In this document: positions 8,555 through 17,199 of the stretch, piece after piece
How the letters are laid out: each line of letters begins with the position of its first letter
Numbering within the stretch: the first letter of the stretch is position 1
NCBI GenBank assembly: GCA_902790625.1
Contig: CADASP010000017.1
Span: 78,704 to 142,703, forward strand
From: an uncultured Prevotellaceae bacterium
GTDB taxonomy: Bacteria; Bacteroidota; Bacteroidia; Bacteroidales; Bacteroidaceae
DNA: 64,000 bases
Direction: 5' to 3'
The notes under the pieces: generated by a model
What the model saw: the letters and a program-made list of their open reading frames with translations, nothing else
What the model was told of the DNA's origin: nothing
Databases searched by the model: none
Position numbers and translations under genes: made by a program

Positions 8555-10007
8555 CAATATACTGCATCAACTGACATACAACCCCGACGAGCCGCTCATC
8601 TTCTCGTCGGGACTATTCCTGATACTCTTCCTGGGATTCACGTTCTGCTACATGCTCATGCAGCACACGCGAACCCTGCGACTGCTCTTCGTCACCGCCT
8701 TCAGCTACTATTTCTACTACAAGTCGAGCGGGTTCTACTTCTTCCTGCTGGCAGTGGTGACGCTGAGCGACTTCTTCATAGCAAGCATACTTGCGAAGCA
8801 TAAGTCGAAATGGCTGGTGGCATTGTCGCTATTCATCGACTTGGGGCTGTTGGCCTATTTCAAGTACACCAATTTCTTCGCTGGCATGTGGGCGCAGATG
8901 GTGGGGGCGAACTTCCAGCCTTGGGACATCTTCCTGCCCGTGGGCATCTCGTTCTTCACCTTCCAGTCGATGAGCTACGTCATTGATGTGTATCGTGGCG
9001 ACTTGAAACCGCTGCCCTCGCTGCTCGACTATGCCTTCTACGTCAGCTTCTTCCCGCAGTTGGTGGCAGGCCCTATTGTGCGTGCCCGCGACTTTGCTCC
9101 CCAGATACGCAAACCGCTGGAGGTGACGCAGGAGATGTTTGCACGTGGTGTGTTCTTCATCATGATTGGCCTGTTCAAGAAAGCCGTCATCAGCGACTAC
9201 ATCTCGCTCAACTTCGTCGACCGCATCTTCGACAACCCCTCGCTCTACAGCGGCGTGGAGAACCTGCTGGGCGCCTACGGCTATGCTATGCAAATCTACT
9301 GCGACTTCTCGGGCTACAGCGACATGGCCATCGGCATCGCGTTGTTGCTGGGATTCCGCTTCCCCATCAACTTCAACGCCCCCTACACCTCGCAGAGCAT
9401 CACCGACTTCTGGCGGCGATGGCACATCTCGCTCTCCTCGTGGATTCGCGACTATATCTACATCTCGCTGGGTGGCAACCGCCGTGGCAAAGTGCGCCAA
9501 TACGTCAACCTCATCATCACCATGCTGCTGGGCGGCCTGTGGCACGGTGCCAGCTTGAACTTCGTGGCGTGGGGCGGCATGCACGGCGTGGCGCTCGCCA
9601 TCCACAAATGGGTGCGCGAGAACATCTTCCACCACGACAAGCACTACCAAAGCCACGGGCTGCGGCGGCTGTTCGCCGTGGTGCTCACCTTCCACTTCGT
9701 CGTCTTCTGCTGGATATTCTTCCGCAACCGCACGTTTGAGGCTTCGTGGACGATGATTGGAAAGATCTTTACCGACTTCCATCCCGAGCTGTTCCTGCAG
9801 GTGGTGGAGGGCTACTGGGTGGTGTTTGCCATGATTCTCTTCGGCTACGTCAGCCACTTCATCCCCGACCGCTGGAACGAGGGTTGCATAGCCGTCGTCA
9901 AGCGGGGTGGGGTGGTGCTGGGGGCCTTGCTCATCGCAGCCGTCATCTACATTGTTATTCAGGTGAAGAGCAGCGAGATTCAGCCCTTCATCTATTTCCA
10001 ATTCTGA
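8547..10007 (+). CDS. MBOAT family membrane-bound O-acyltransferase (AlgI-like)
   Basis: A 486-residue polytopic membrane protein with about 11-12 hydrophobic segments. MBOAT signatures: FFPQLVAGPIVRARDF, YCDFSGYSDMAIGIALLLGF, TDFWRRWHISLSSWIRDYIY, and the catalytic histidine in GGLWHGAS (His333) with a second His in GGMHGVAL. These match AlgI/DltB-type proteins that move acyl groups across the inner membrane to a periplasmic acceptor. It overlaps the upstream SGNH-like gene by 8 bp, so the two are translationally coupled and probably act together in acetylating a secreted or surface polysaccharide. The acceptor is not known. Confidence 0.95.
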   Translation: MIDNILHQLTYNPDEPLIFSSGLFLILFLGFTFCYMLMQHTRTLRLLFVTAFSYYFYYKSSGFYFFLLAVVTLSDFFIASILAKHKSKWLVALSLFIDLGLLAYFKYTNFFAGMWAQMVGANFQPWDIFLPVGISFFTFQSMSYVIDVYRGDLKPLPSLLDYAFYVSFFPQLVAGPIVRARDFAPQIRKPLEVTQEMFARGVFFIMIGLFKKAVISDYISLNFVDRIFDNPSLYSGVENLLGAYGYAMQIYCDFSGYSDMAIGIALLLGFRFPINFNAPYTSQSITDFWRRWHISLSSWIRDYIYISLGGNRRGKVRQYVNLIITMLLGGLWHGASLNFVAWGGMHGVALAIHKWVRENIFHHDKHYQSHGLRRLFAVVLTFHFVVFCWIFFRNRTFEASWTMIGKIFTDFHPELFLQVVEGYWVVFAMILFGYVSHFIPDRWNEGCIAVVKRGGVVLGALLIAAVIYIVIQVKSSEIQPFIYFQF

Positions 10008-10019
10008 CATGATAGAGAG

Positions 10020-10673
10020 ATGCCAAAAACCATATATAACAAATTCGACAAATCACTGATAGCATCACTGCCTGTGGCAGAGTTTGGCAGACGCATCATT
10101 GTGGTGCTGACCGCTGGCGAGGCCCGTCGTGCTGTCGACTTCCTGCTGTCGCGACCTGTGCTGGGACTCGACACCGAGACGCGGCCCAACTTCACACGTG
10201 GGCATCAGCACAGGGTGTCGTTGTTGCAGGTGTCCACCGACGACATCTGCTTCTTGTTCCGACTGAACTACATAGGACTGACACCCGACTTGGTGCGGCT
10301 GCTGGAAGACACCACCGTGGACAAGGTGGGGCTGTCGTGGCACGACGACCTGAACTCGCTTCGGCATCTGGGTAGTTTCACACCCGGAAGGTTCATCGAG
10401 ATTCAGGAGCTTGTGCGCCAGTTGGGCATCGAGGACATGAGTCTGCAGAAGATCTACGCCAACTTGTTCGGACAGAAGATAAGCAAGCGGCAGCAGCTGA
10501 GCAATTGGGAGGTTGACGTGCTCAGCGACCGACAGAAGTTATATGCCGCCACCGACGCGTGGGCGTGCATCAACATTTATCGTGAAATCTTGCGCCTGAA
10601 GAAGGAGGGCGACTATGAACTGATAGTAAGAAAGGAGGAAACGGATGAAACAAGTATTGCTAAAGCGAGGTAA
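10020..10673 (+). CDS. 3'-5' exonuclease (RNase D/WRN exonuclease-like, DEDDy)
   Basis: A 217-residue protein with the DEDD exonuclease fold. Exo I LGLDTETRPNF carries the Asp and Glu ligands, exo II lies in VGLSWHDDLNSLRHLG, and exo III is YAATDAWACINIYREI with Tyr at the DEDDy position. There is no HRDC domain, so it is a stand-alone nuclease domain as in other Bacteroidetes; the substrate (RNA or DNA) cannot be told. It begins 12 bp after the MBOAT stop and overlaps the start of rlmI by 29 bp, suggesting an operon. Confidence 0.9.
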   Translation: MPKTIYNKFDKSLIASLPVAEFGRRIIVVLTAGEARRAVDFLLSRPVLGLDTETRPNFTRGHQHRVSLLQVSTDDICFLFRLNYIGLTPDLVRLLEDTTVDKVGLSWHDDLNSLRHLGSFTPGRFIEIQELVRQLGIEDMSLQKIYANLFGQKISKRQQLSNWEVDVLSDRQKLYAATDAWACINIYREILRLKKEGDYELIVRKEETDETSIAKAR

Positions 10674-11838
10674 GGAAGAGAGCCTGTTGCGATTTCATCC
10701 CTGGGTGTTCTCGGGAGCCATAGCACACGTCGACGAGGGTATTGCCGAGGGCGACGTGGTGCGGGTGATGACGGCTGGTGGACAGCCTATCGCCGTGGGG
10801 CACTATCAACAGGGCAGCATCGCCGTGCGTGTGCTCAGCTTCGATGACGTCAGCATCGACGAGGCTTTCTGGCACTTCAGGCTACAGCAAGCCCTGCAGG
10901 CTCGGCTCGCCATGGGCTTGGCTCGTCGTTTGGGCGAAGCTCCCGTGGAGCGCCCCACCAATGCCTACCGCCTGGTGCATGGCGAGGGCGACCTGTTGCC
11001 AGGCTTGATCATCGACATCTATGGCACTACGGCGGTGATGCAAGCGCACAGCGTGGGCATGCACTTGGCCCGGCACGCCATTGCCAACCAGCTGATGGAG
11101 GTGATGCAGGGGCGCGTAGAGAGTGTGTACTACAAGAGTGAGTCGACATTGTCATTCGTGGAGCCGCAGAACGGTTTCATCACTGGTGGAACTGATGAGA
11201 ACACAGCCGTTGAAAACGGGCTGAGATTCTACGTGGACTGGCTGAAAGGGCAGAAGACGGGCTTCTTCGTCGACCAGCGCGACAATCGCCGTCTGCTGGA
11301 AAGCTATGCCAAGGGCCGTCGCGTTCTCAACATGTTTTGCTACACGGGTGGATTCTCTTTCTATGCCATGCGAGGAGGCGCACAGCTGGTGCACAGCGTC
11401 GACAGCTCCGCTCAAGCCATAGAGCTGACGCGTCGCAACGTAGAGCTGAACTTCCCAGGCGACCCTCGTCACCAGGCATTCTGCGAGGATGCGTTCAAAT
11501 TCCTCGGTGACGGCGAGAAGGGTTCCTACGACCTCATCGTGCTCGACCCGCCCGCCTTTGCCAAGCACCGCGCCGCGCTGCACAATGCCCTGAAGGGCTA
11601 TACCCGTCTGAATGCGAAGGCACTGCAGAAGATTGAATCCGGGGGCATCCTGTTCACTTTCTCCTGCTCGCAGGTGGTGAGCAAAGAGCATTTCCGCAAC
11701 GCCGTGTTCACCGCTGCTGCACAGGCTCGCCGCCAAGTGCGCATCCTGCATCAGTTGCACCAGCCCGCCGACCACCCAGTGAACATCTATCACCCTGAAG
11801 GCGAATACCTGAAGGGACTGGTGCTCTATGTGGAATAA
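10645..11838 (+). CDS. rlmI: 23S rRNA (cytosine-C5)-methyltransferase RlmI-like
   Basis: A 397-residue class I SAM-dependent methyltransferase. An N-terminal PUA domain (about residues 1-75, KRGKEESLLRFHPWVFSGAI) is followed by an EEHEE-like region and the Rossmann domain. Motifs: SAM-binding RRVLNMFCYTGGFSFYAMRGG, motif IV DLIVLDPPAFAKH, and motif VI FTFSCSQVVS with the probable catalytic Cys. E. coli RlmI makes m5C1962 in 23S rRNA; the same role is inferred here. The start lies inside the exonuclease gene, and tilS begins 3 bp after the stop. Confidence 0.9.
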   Translation: MKQVLLKRGKEESLLRFHPWVFSGAIAHVDEGIAEGDVVRVMTAGGQPIAVGHYQQGSIAVRVLSFDDVSIDEAFWHFRLQQALQARLAMGLARRLGEAPVERPTNAYRLVHGEGDLLPGLIIDIYGTTAVMQAHSVGMHLARHAIANQLMEVMQGRVESVYYKSESTLSFVEPQNGFITGGTDENTAVENGLRFYVDWLKGQKTGFFVDQRDNRRLLESYAKGRRVLNMFCYTGGFSFYAMRGGAQLVHSVDSSAQAIELTRRNVELNFPGDPRHQAFCEDAFKFLGDGEKGSYDLIVLDPPAFAKHRAALHNALKGYTRLNAKALQKIESGGILFTFSCSQVVSKEHFRNAVFTAAAQARRQVRILHQLHQPADHPVNIYHPEGEYLKGLVLYVE

Positions 11839-11841
11839 GCA

Positions 11842-13176
11842 ATGATGACGGAGCGAATCAAACAGTTTATCGAGAGCCAACGGCTGCTGCCAGACAAGGA
11901 GGGCCTCTGCCTTGTGGCATTGAGCGGAGGCGCCGACAGCGTGTGTCTGCTGTTGGTGCTGCTTCAGTTGGGCTATCGCGTGGAAGCGGTGCACTGCAAC
12001 TTCAAGCTGCGGGGCGAAGAGAGCAACCGCGACGAGCTGTTTGTAGAAGACCTCTGCCACAGGCTGCACGTGCCTCTTCATAAAGCCCATTTCGACACGC
12101 AAGCCTATGCCCAGCTGCATCATGTGAGCATCGAGATGGCTGCGCGACAGTTGCGCTATAAATATTTTGAGCAACTGCGCGCCGACCTGGGGGCACAGGC
12201 TGTGTGCGTGGCCCATCATCAGGACGATTCGGTGGAGACCATTCTGATGAATCTGGTGCGTGGCACAGGTCTCCGTGGCCTTACGGGCATCAAACCGCGT
12301 CTGGGTCATGTGGTGCGACCGCTGCTCTGCGTGAGCCGCCACGACATCATCAGTTGGCTTGAAAGCCGAGGGCAAACGTATGTCATCGACTCGTCGAACT
12401 TGGTGCCCAATGTGGTTCGAAACAAACTGCGTCTGCTGGTGATGCCCCAGTTGCAAGCCATCAGCCTCAGCGCTCAGGACAACATTTTGGCCACGGCACG
12501 CCGATTGGCCGAAGCCCAGAAGGTGCTGGATGCAGCCGTGCGTCAGCAGCTTGCGGCACTTGTGGATGCTGACGGCATCGACATTGCCCGTTTACTATGC
12601 CAGCCATCGACTGAGTTGTTGCTCTTCGAGTGGCTCACACCCTATGGCTTCAGCCCCGCCACCATCGAGGACATCACTATCCGTCTGCCGCAGGCACAGG
12701 CGGGACGGCAATGGCACTCGGCCAGTCATCTGTTGGCTGTCCACCGTGGCCGACTTTTGCTCTCGCCCTTGCCACAGCCCGTGCCCGTGTTGCGCATACC
12801 AGAGCCAGGAAACTATGTCGTGGGGACAACACGTCTGAGTTTGAAACTGCTTGAAGGGCGCATCATCAAGCGACAGAACCATATAGCCAGTTTGGATGCC
12901 GACCGTGTGGCGTTCCCCCTCACGCTGCGCCCTGTCGAGGCTGGCGACCGTTTTCATCCCTACGGCATGAAGGGCACCAAGCTGGTGAGCGACTACCTGA
13001 CCGACCGTCACGTGCCGCCTGCACAAAAGCTGAGCCAACAAGTGCTGACCGATGCCTGTGGGCACATCTTGTGGCTGGTGGGCCACCGCCCCGACGCCCG
13101 CTTCTGCATCCATGATACCACGGTGCGCACGCTGCAAGTGATCTATGTAGGGAGATTGGGGGGGGTAGTCGTTTAG
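11842..13176 (+). CDS. tilS: tRNA(Ile)-lysidine synthetase
   Basis: A 444-residue TilS, which attaches lysine to C34 of the CAU-anticodon tRNA-Ile so that it reads AUA. Visible: PP-loop LVALSGGADSVCLLLVLLQ at residues about 22-40, HCNFKLRGEESNRDE, AHHQDDSVETILMNLVRGTGLRGL, and the C-terminal TilS domain (LRPVEAGDRFHPYGMKGTKLVSDYLTD). The last residues, GRLGGVVV, are encoded by the edge of a gap repeat, and the TAG stop comes from its GTTTAG motif. Operon with rlmI. Confidence 0.95.
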   Translation: MMTERIKQFIESQRLLPDKEGLCLVALSGGADSVCLLLVLLQLGYRVEAVHCNFKLRGEESNRDELFVEDLCHRLHVPLHKAHFDTQAYAQLHHVSIEMAARQLRYKYFEQLRADLGAQAVCVAHHQDDSVETILMNLVRGTGLRGLTGIKPRLGHVVRPLLCVSRHDIISWLESRGQTYVIDSSNLVPNVVRNKLRLLVMPQLQAISLSAQDNILATARRLAEAQKVLDAAVRQQLAALVDADGIDIARLLCQPSTELLLFEWLTPYGFSPATIEDITIRLPQAQAGRQWHSASHLLAVHRGRLLLSPLPQPVPVLRIPEPGNYVVGTTRLSLKLLEGRIIKRQNHIASLDADRVAFPLTLRPVEAGDRFHPYGMKGTKLVSDYLTDRHVPPAQKLSQQVLTDACGHILWLVGHRPDARFCIHDTTVRTLQVIYVGRLGGVVV

Positions 13177-13308
13177 TCGTTTAGGAAAGTAACAAACAAC
13201 GGCGGCAATATCCCCAAACGACCAATCCCCTAAACGACCAATTCCCTAAACAACTAAAGATACATCCCCAAACGACTAAACGACTAATTCCCCAAACATC
13301 TATCCTAT
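13150..13308. repeat. CCCCTAAACGACTAAACG-type gap repeat with inverted halves
   Basis: The tilS-HD gap starts with TAGTCGTTTAGTCGTTTAG and continues with the complement-type units CCCCAAACGACCAATC, CCCTAAACGACCAATTC and CCCCAAACGACTAAACGAC. The two orientations can pair into a long imperfect hairpin. Related units lie at 200-233 and 16653-16765. There is no U-tract terminator. Confidence 0.85.
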
Positions 13309-13314
13309 AGACCG

Positions 13315-14535
13315 ATGAACGAAACAAAGATTATCAACGACCCTGTGTTTGGCTTCATCCGCATCCCACGCGGACTGCTCTACGACGTGGTGCAACACCC
13401 TTTGATGCAGCGCCTCAATCGCATCAACCAGTTGGGGCTGGCGTCGGTGGTCTATCCCGGTGCACGCCACACGCGGTTCCAGCACTCGCTGGGCGCCTTC
13501 CACCTGATGAGCGAGGCCCTTCTCTCGCTGCAACAGAAGGGGCACTTCATCTTCGACAGCGAGGCCGAGGCGGTGAGCGCCGCCATCTTGATGCACGACA
13601 TTGGTCACGGTCCTTTCTCGCATGTGCTTGAGAATACGCTCATCAGTGGCATCTCGCACGAAGACCTCTCGCTGCTGATGATGGAACAAATCAACCACGA
13701 CCTGCACGAGCAACTGGGCATGGCCATCGCCATCTTCCGCGACGAGTATCCCAAACGCTTTCTCCACCAGCTCATCTCCTCGCAGCTCGACATGGACCGT
13801 TTGGACTATCTGCGTCGCGACTCGTTCTTCACAGGCGTCACCGAGGGCAACATCGGCTCGGCGCGTATCATCAAGATGCTTAATGTGGTCGACGACCGGC
13901 TGGTGGTGGAGCAAAAGGGCATCTACTCGCTGGAGAACTATCTTACCACCCGACGCCTGATGTACTGGCAGGTGTATCTGCACAAGACGGCCGTGGGCTA
14001 CGAGAAGGTGCTCGTCAACATGCTGCGGCGTGCCAAGCTGCTGGCTCATCAGGGACAGATGCCCTTCGCCTCGCCAGCCCTGGCCTATTTCCTGCAGAAC
14101 GACGTGGATGCACAGTGGTTCGGCGAGCACGAGGAGGCCTTGCAAATGTATGAGGAGCTGGACGACAGCGACATCTGGAGTGCCATGAAGGCCTGGCGGC
14201 ACTCGCCCGACAAGATTCTGGCCACGCTGGCCACCGACATGCTCGACCGCCGTATTTTCCGGGTGGAGGTGAGCGAGACGCCCTTCAGCGAGGAATATGT
14301 GCAAGAATTGCGCAGCCAGATAGCGCGCAGCATGGACATTCCCCTCGACGACACCCGTTTCCTGATGACCCAGGTGACGCTGCGCAAGGACATGTACTCG
14401 CCCTTGGAGGACAGTATCGACATCCTCTACAAGGACGGCACTACGCGCCCCATCACCCAGGCCTCGGAGTTGCTCAACGTGGAACTGCTGTCGCGCCAGG
14501 TGAGCAAGCACTATCTCTGCTATCAGCGGGTGTAA
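13315..14535 (+). CDS. HD domain phosphohydrolase (dNTPase/SAMHD1-like)
   Basis: A 406-residue HD-superfamily protein. Metal-binding residues are visible in RHTRFQHSLGAFHLM (His), ILMHDIGHGPFSHVLEN (His-Asp) and the downstream Asp in SSQLDMDRLDYLRRDSFFTG, the arrangement of dGTPases, SAMHD1 and the Bacillus YwfO group. The C-terminal half is helical, without a recognised extra domain. Hydrolysis of deoxynucleotides or phosphate esters is inferred from family; the substrate is open. The gene is single, bounded by a repeat upstream and a bidirectional hairpin terminator shared with tsf downstream. Confidence 0.9.
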   Translation: MNETKIINDPVFGFIRIPRGLLYDVVQHPLMQRLNRINQLGLASVVYPGARHTRFQHSLGAFHLMSEALLSLQQKGHFIFDSEAEAVSAAILMHDIGHGPFSHVLENTLISGISHEDLSLLMMEQINHDLHEQLGMAIAIFRDEYPKRFLHQLISSQLDMDRLDYLRRDSFFTGVTEGNIGSARIIKMLNVVDDRLVVEQKGIYSLENYLTTRRLMYWQVYLHKTAVGYEKVLVNMLRRAKLLAHQGQMPFASPALAYFLQNDVDAQWFGEHEEALQMYEELDDSDIWSAMKAWRHSPDKILATLATDMLDRRIFRVEVSETPFSEEYVQELRSQIARSMDIPLDDTRFLMTQVTLRKDMYSPLEDSIDILYKDGTTRPITQASELLNVELLSRQVSKHYLCYQRV

Positions 14536-14559
14536 GAGCGCCCATAGTTTACAAAATAA

Positions 14560-14592
14560 AAAATGGTTTCGCTGTTCGGGCGAAACCATTTT
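14560..14592. terminator. Bidirectional rho-independent terminator between HD gene and tsf
   Basis: Perfect inverted repeat AAATGGTTTCG ... CGAAACCATTT with a 9-nt loop, A-rich on the left and T-rich on the right, placed between two convergent genes. It can serve both strands. Confidence 0.85.
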
Positions 14593-14611
14593 AGTAGATG
14601 AGGTTACAAGA

Positions 14612-15613
14612 TTACTCTGCAACGAGGGTGAAGCGGCGGAAAGCCACGATCTTCAGCTCCTTGTCCTGCTTTTTCAGCCATTCGTTGACGTTGGCCTTGT
14701 CGCCGTCGCCAAACTGGAACTCCTGATCCACGAGGCAGCTCTCCTTCTTGAACTTCTGCACGCGACCACGAGCGATACCCTCGATCATGGGCATCTTCAG
14801 CTGAGCCTCGCCCTCCACCTTAGCCTCGGCGATGATCTTGCGGGCCTCGTCGGCCTGCTCCTTGGTGATCCAGCCCTTGGCGGTGTTGCTCTCGATGTGG
14901 TCTTCGCTGTCCACGTGAGCGGGGTTGATGCCAGCCTTGTTGAGCTTCATGTCGACGAACTTCTGAACCTGCTCCAGCTTCGACTTCTCCACGGCGGTCT
15001 TGTACTCCTCGTCGAGGATCTTCGGGTCGATGCTGTCGGCGTCGAGTGCGATGGGCTTCATGGCAGCCACCTGCATGGCCAGCTTGTGACCCACCTCGAC
15101 GTTCTCCTTGTTCAGCTGCACCATGGTGCAGAGCATGTGCTTGCCCATGTGGTCGTAGACCTCCACGTTGTCGCCAGCGAGAGTGAGGTAGCCGTCGAGT
15201 TCCATCTTCTCGCCAGTGATACCTGAGCGCTGGGTCACGATTTCCTGAGCCTTCTGTCCGTTGATTTCCAGCTCTTTCACCTCGTCGAGCGTGGCGCACT
15301 TGGCGGCGATGGCAGCGTCGAGGATGGTCTGCGTCATGGCGATGAAGTCGGCGCCGTTGGCCACGAAGTCGGTCTCGCACTTCACGGCAATCATGGCGGC
15401 AAATCCCTCGACCTTCTTCACGAGCACGCATCCGTTAGAGGTCTCGCGGTCGCTGCGCTTGGCAGCAATGGCCAATCCGCGCTCGCGGAGCAGTTCCTTG
15501 GCACGGTCGAAGTCTCCTTCAGCCTCGGTGAGTGCTTTCTTCACATCAGCCAGGCCGGCACCAGTCATGGTGCGGAGCTTCTTAATGTCTTCCATATTTG
15601 GCTTGTAGTCCAT
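14612..15613 (-). CDS. tsf: Translation elongation factor Ts
   Basis: A 333-residue EF-Ts, the nucleotide exchange factor for EF-Tu. The N-terminal UBA-like domain reads IKKLRTMTGAGLADVKKALTEAEGD, followed by AKELLRERGLAIAAKR and the EF-Tu contact motif ETDFVANGADF near residue 80. The core repeat AAMKPIALD and the C-terminal AKVEGEAQLKMPMIEGIARGRVQKF are present. It is longer than the E. coli protein (283 residues), as usual in Bacteroidetes. It lies downstream of rpsB in the conserved rpsB-tsf order, separated by 137 bp containing a hairpin and a palindrome. Confidence 0.98.
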   Translation of the reverse strand: MDYKPNMEDIKKLRTMTGAGLADVKKALTEAEGDFDRAKELLRERGLAIAAKRSDRETSNGCVLVKKVEGFAAMIAVKCETDFVANGADFIAMTQTILDAAIAAKCATLDEVKELEINGQKAQEIVTQRSGITGEKMELDGYLTLAGDNVEVYDHMGKHMLCTMVQLNKENVEVGHKLAMQVAAMKPIALDADSIDPKILDEEYKTAVEKSKLEQVQKFVDMKLNKAGINPAHVDSEDHIESNTAKGWITKEQADEARKIIAEAKVEGEAQLKMPMIEGIARGRVQKFKKESCLVDQEFQFGDGDKANVNEWLKKQDKELKIVAFRRFTLVAE

Positions 15614-15633
15614 TGTTCTATGTTGTTTTTTAT

Positions 15634-15744
15634 TGCATCATGCATGATGCACAATAAGACTGCACCTTCTTTTGTTTTTCGTTTTTTCCATATTCACAAA
15701 GCAATCTGCACGGCGCAGTCTATGGTGCAGACTGCATTGTGAAT
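15634..15744. promoter_or_regulatory. Inverted repeats in the rpsB-tsf spacer
   Basis: Two structures lie between rpsB and tsf: an 18-bp perfect palindrome TGCATCATGCATGATGCA at 15634-15651, and an imperfect long hairpin at 15692-15744 whose arms start ATTCACAA-GCA-TCTGCAC and end with the complement. The long hairpin begins 7 bp after the rpsB stop on the minus strand and lacks a following U-tract. Partial attenuation or an mRNA processing site is plausible; function is inferred. Confidence 0.5.
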
Positions 15745-15750
15745 GGTGAA

Positions 15751-16581
15751 TTATTCTGCGGCGGGAGCCTCTTCCTCTGCGGCGGGAGCCTCATCCTTGC
15801 GGGGGCGGCGTGCACCAGCGGCGCGGCGTGGCTTGGCCTCTTCGGCCTCGGCTTCAGCCTGAGCGTCGGCAGCCTTCTCGTCGGCCTTCTCAGCCTTGCG
15901 CTCCTCCAGACCTTCGGCGATGGCTGCGCAGCAAGCGTTGAGGATCACCTCCACGCTGTCCTTGGCGTCGTCGTTGGCGGGGATGACGAAGTCCACATTC
16001 GAGGGGTCGCTGTTGGTGTCGACGATGCCGAACACGGGGATGCCGAGGCGGTTGGCCTCATGCACGGCGTTGGCCTCCTTCATCACGTCGACCACGAAGA
16101 GTGCGCTGGGCAGACGGGTGAGGTCGACGATAGAACCGAGGTTCTTCTCCAGCTTGGCGCGCTGGCGTGTCACCTGCAGCAGCTCGCGCTTCGACAGGTT
16201 GCCGAAGGTGCCGTCCTGCATCAGTTTGTCGATGTTGGCCATCTTCTTCACTGCCTTGCGGATGGTGGGGAAGTTGGTGAGCATACCGCCCGGCCAACGC
16301 TCGATGACGTATGGCATGTTAATGCTGATTGCCTTCTCGGCAATCACTTCCTTAGTCTGTTTTTTAGTACCTACGAAGAGGATTTTCTTGCCTTGGCGGG
16401 CGATGTTCTTCAGGGCCTCGGCGGCGTCGTCGATCTTGGCGACGGTCTTGTGGAGGTCGATGATGTGGATGCCGTTGCGCTCGGTGTAGATGTAGGGAGC
16501 CATGGCGGGGCACCACTTGCGCTTCAGGTGGCCAAAGTGGCAACCAGCCTGGAGCAGCATGTCAAAATTTGTTCTTGCCAT
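15751..16581 (-). CDS. rpsB: 30S ribosomal protein S2
   Basis: A 276-residue S2. The core includes LLQAGCHFGHLKRKWCPAMAPYIY, KKILFVGTKKQTKEV, ERWPGGMLTNFPTIRK, LPSALFVVDVMKE and GIPVFGIVDTNSDPSNVDFVIPAND. The last about 55 residues are an acidic, Ala/Glu-rich tail (EAEAEEAKPRRAAGARRPRKDEAPAA) beyond the conserved domain; tails of this kind are common in Bacteroidetes S2. It lies upstream of tsf in the conserved order. The rpsI-rplM pair next to it is separated by a repeat-filled gap of about 220 bp. Confidence 0.98.
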   Translation of the reverse strand: MARTNFDMLLQAGCHFGHLKRKWCPAMAPYIYTERNGIHIIDLHKTVAKIDDAAEALKNIARQGKKILFVGTKKQTKEVIAEKAISINMPYVIERWPGGMLTNFPTIRKAVKKMANIDKLMQDGTFGNLSKRELLQVTRQRAKLEKNLGSIVDLTRLPSALFVVDVMKEANAVHEANRLGIPVFGIVDTNSDPSNVDFVIPANDDAKDSVEVILNACCAAIAEGLEERKAEKADEKAADAQAEAEAEEAKPRRAAGARRPRKDEAPAAEEEAPAAE

Positions 16582-16652
16582 TTTGCTTTTAATGCTTTAA
16601 TGATGTTGTTTACTTTCTTTTTAATTCTTTCGCTTTAGAATCAGCCGGGGAG

Positions 16653-16765
16653 TAGTCGTTTAGTCGTTTGGCCGTTTCGTCGTTTGGTTGTTTGGGGAAG
16701 TCACTTTGGCCGATAGTGTTATTCCTAAACGACCAAACGACTAACCCCCTAAACGGCTAACGTGA
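16653..16765. repeat. Inverted GTCGTTTAGTCGTTTGG / CCTAAACGACCAAACGAC repeat
   Basis: The rpsI-rpsB gap carries GTAGTCGTTTAGTCGTTTGG, CCGTTTCGTCGTTTGG and TTGTTTGGGG, then about 40 bp later the complementary CCTAAACGACCAAACGAC, TAACCCCCTAAACGGC. The halves can pair into a large stem. Same family as 13150-13308. Confidence 0.85.
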
Positions 16766-16803
16766 ATCTCCCTGGTTTAGATGCTAAACTCGTCCAGCAG
16801 ATA

Positions 16804-17190
16804 TTAACGCTTGCTGAACTGGAAGCGACGACGTGCCTTGGGCTGTCCGGGCTTCTTGCGCTCCACCTCGCGGCTGTCGCGTGTGAGGAATCCCTTCGAC
16901 TTCAGCGTCTTCTTGTCCTCGGCGTTGATTTTCACCAGTGCGCGTGCAATGGCCATGCGCAGAGCCTGGCTCTGTCCTGTGAAGCCACCACCGTCGAGAT
17001 TGGCCTTGATGTCGTATTTCTCGGCGCACTCCAGCAGGTTCAGGGGCTGCTTCACCACATACTGCAGAATGGCTGAGGGGAAATACTCGGTTATGTCTTT
17101 CTTGTTGATCGTAATCTTGCCAGAACCTTCCGACATGTATACGCGAGCCACTGAGCTCTTGCGACGACCTGTAGTGTTAATTACTTCCAT
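16804..17190 (-). CDS. rpsI: 30S ribosomal protein S9
   Basis: A 128-residue S9 of normal length. Typical motifs: NTTGRRKSSVARVYMSEGSG, GGGFTGQSQALRMAIARALVK, RDSREVERKKPGQPKARRRFQFSKR, ending in the conserved Lys-Arg that reaches the ribosomal P site. It starts 9 bp after rplM, the conserved rplM-rpsI pair. Confidence 0.98.
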   Translation of the reverse strand: MEVINTTGRRKSSVARVYMSEGSGKITINKKDITEYFPSAILQYVVKQPLNLLECAEKYDIKANLDGGGFTGQSQALRMAIARALVKINAEDKKTLKSKGFLTRDSREVERKKPGQPKARRRFQFSKR

Positions 17191-17199
17191 CTCCTTATA

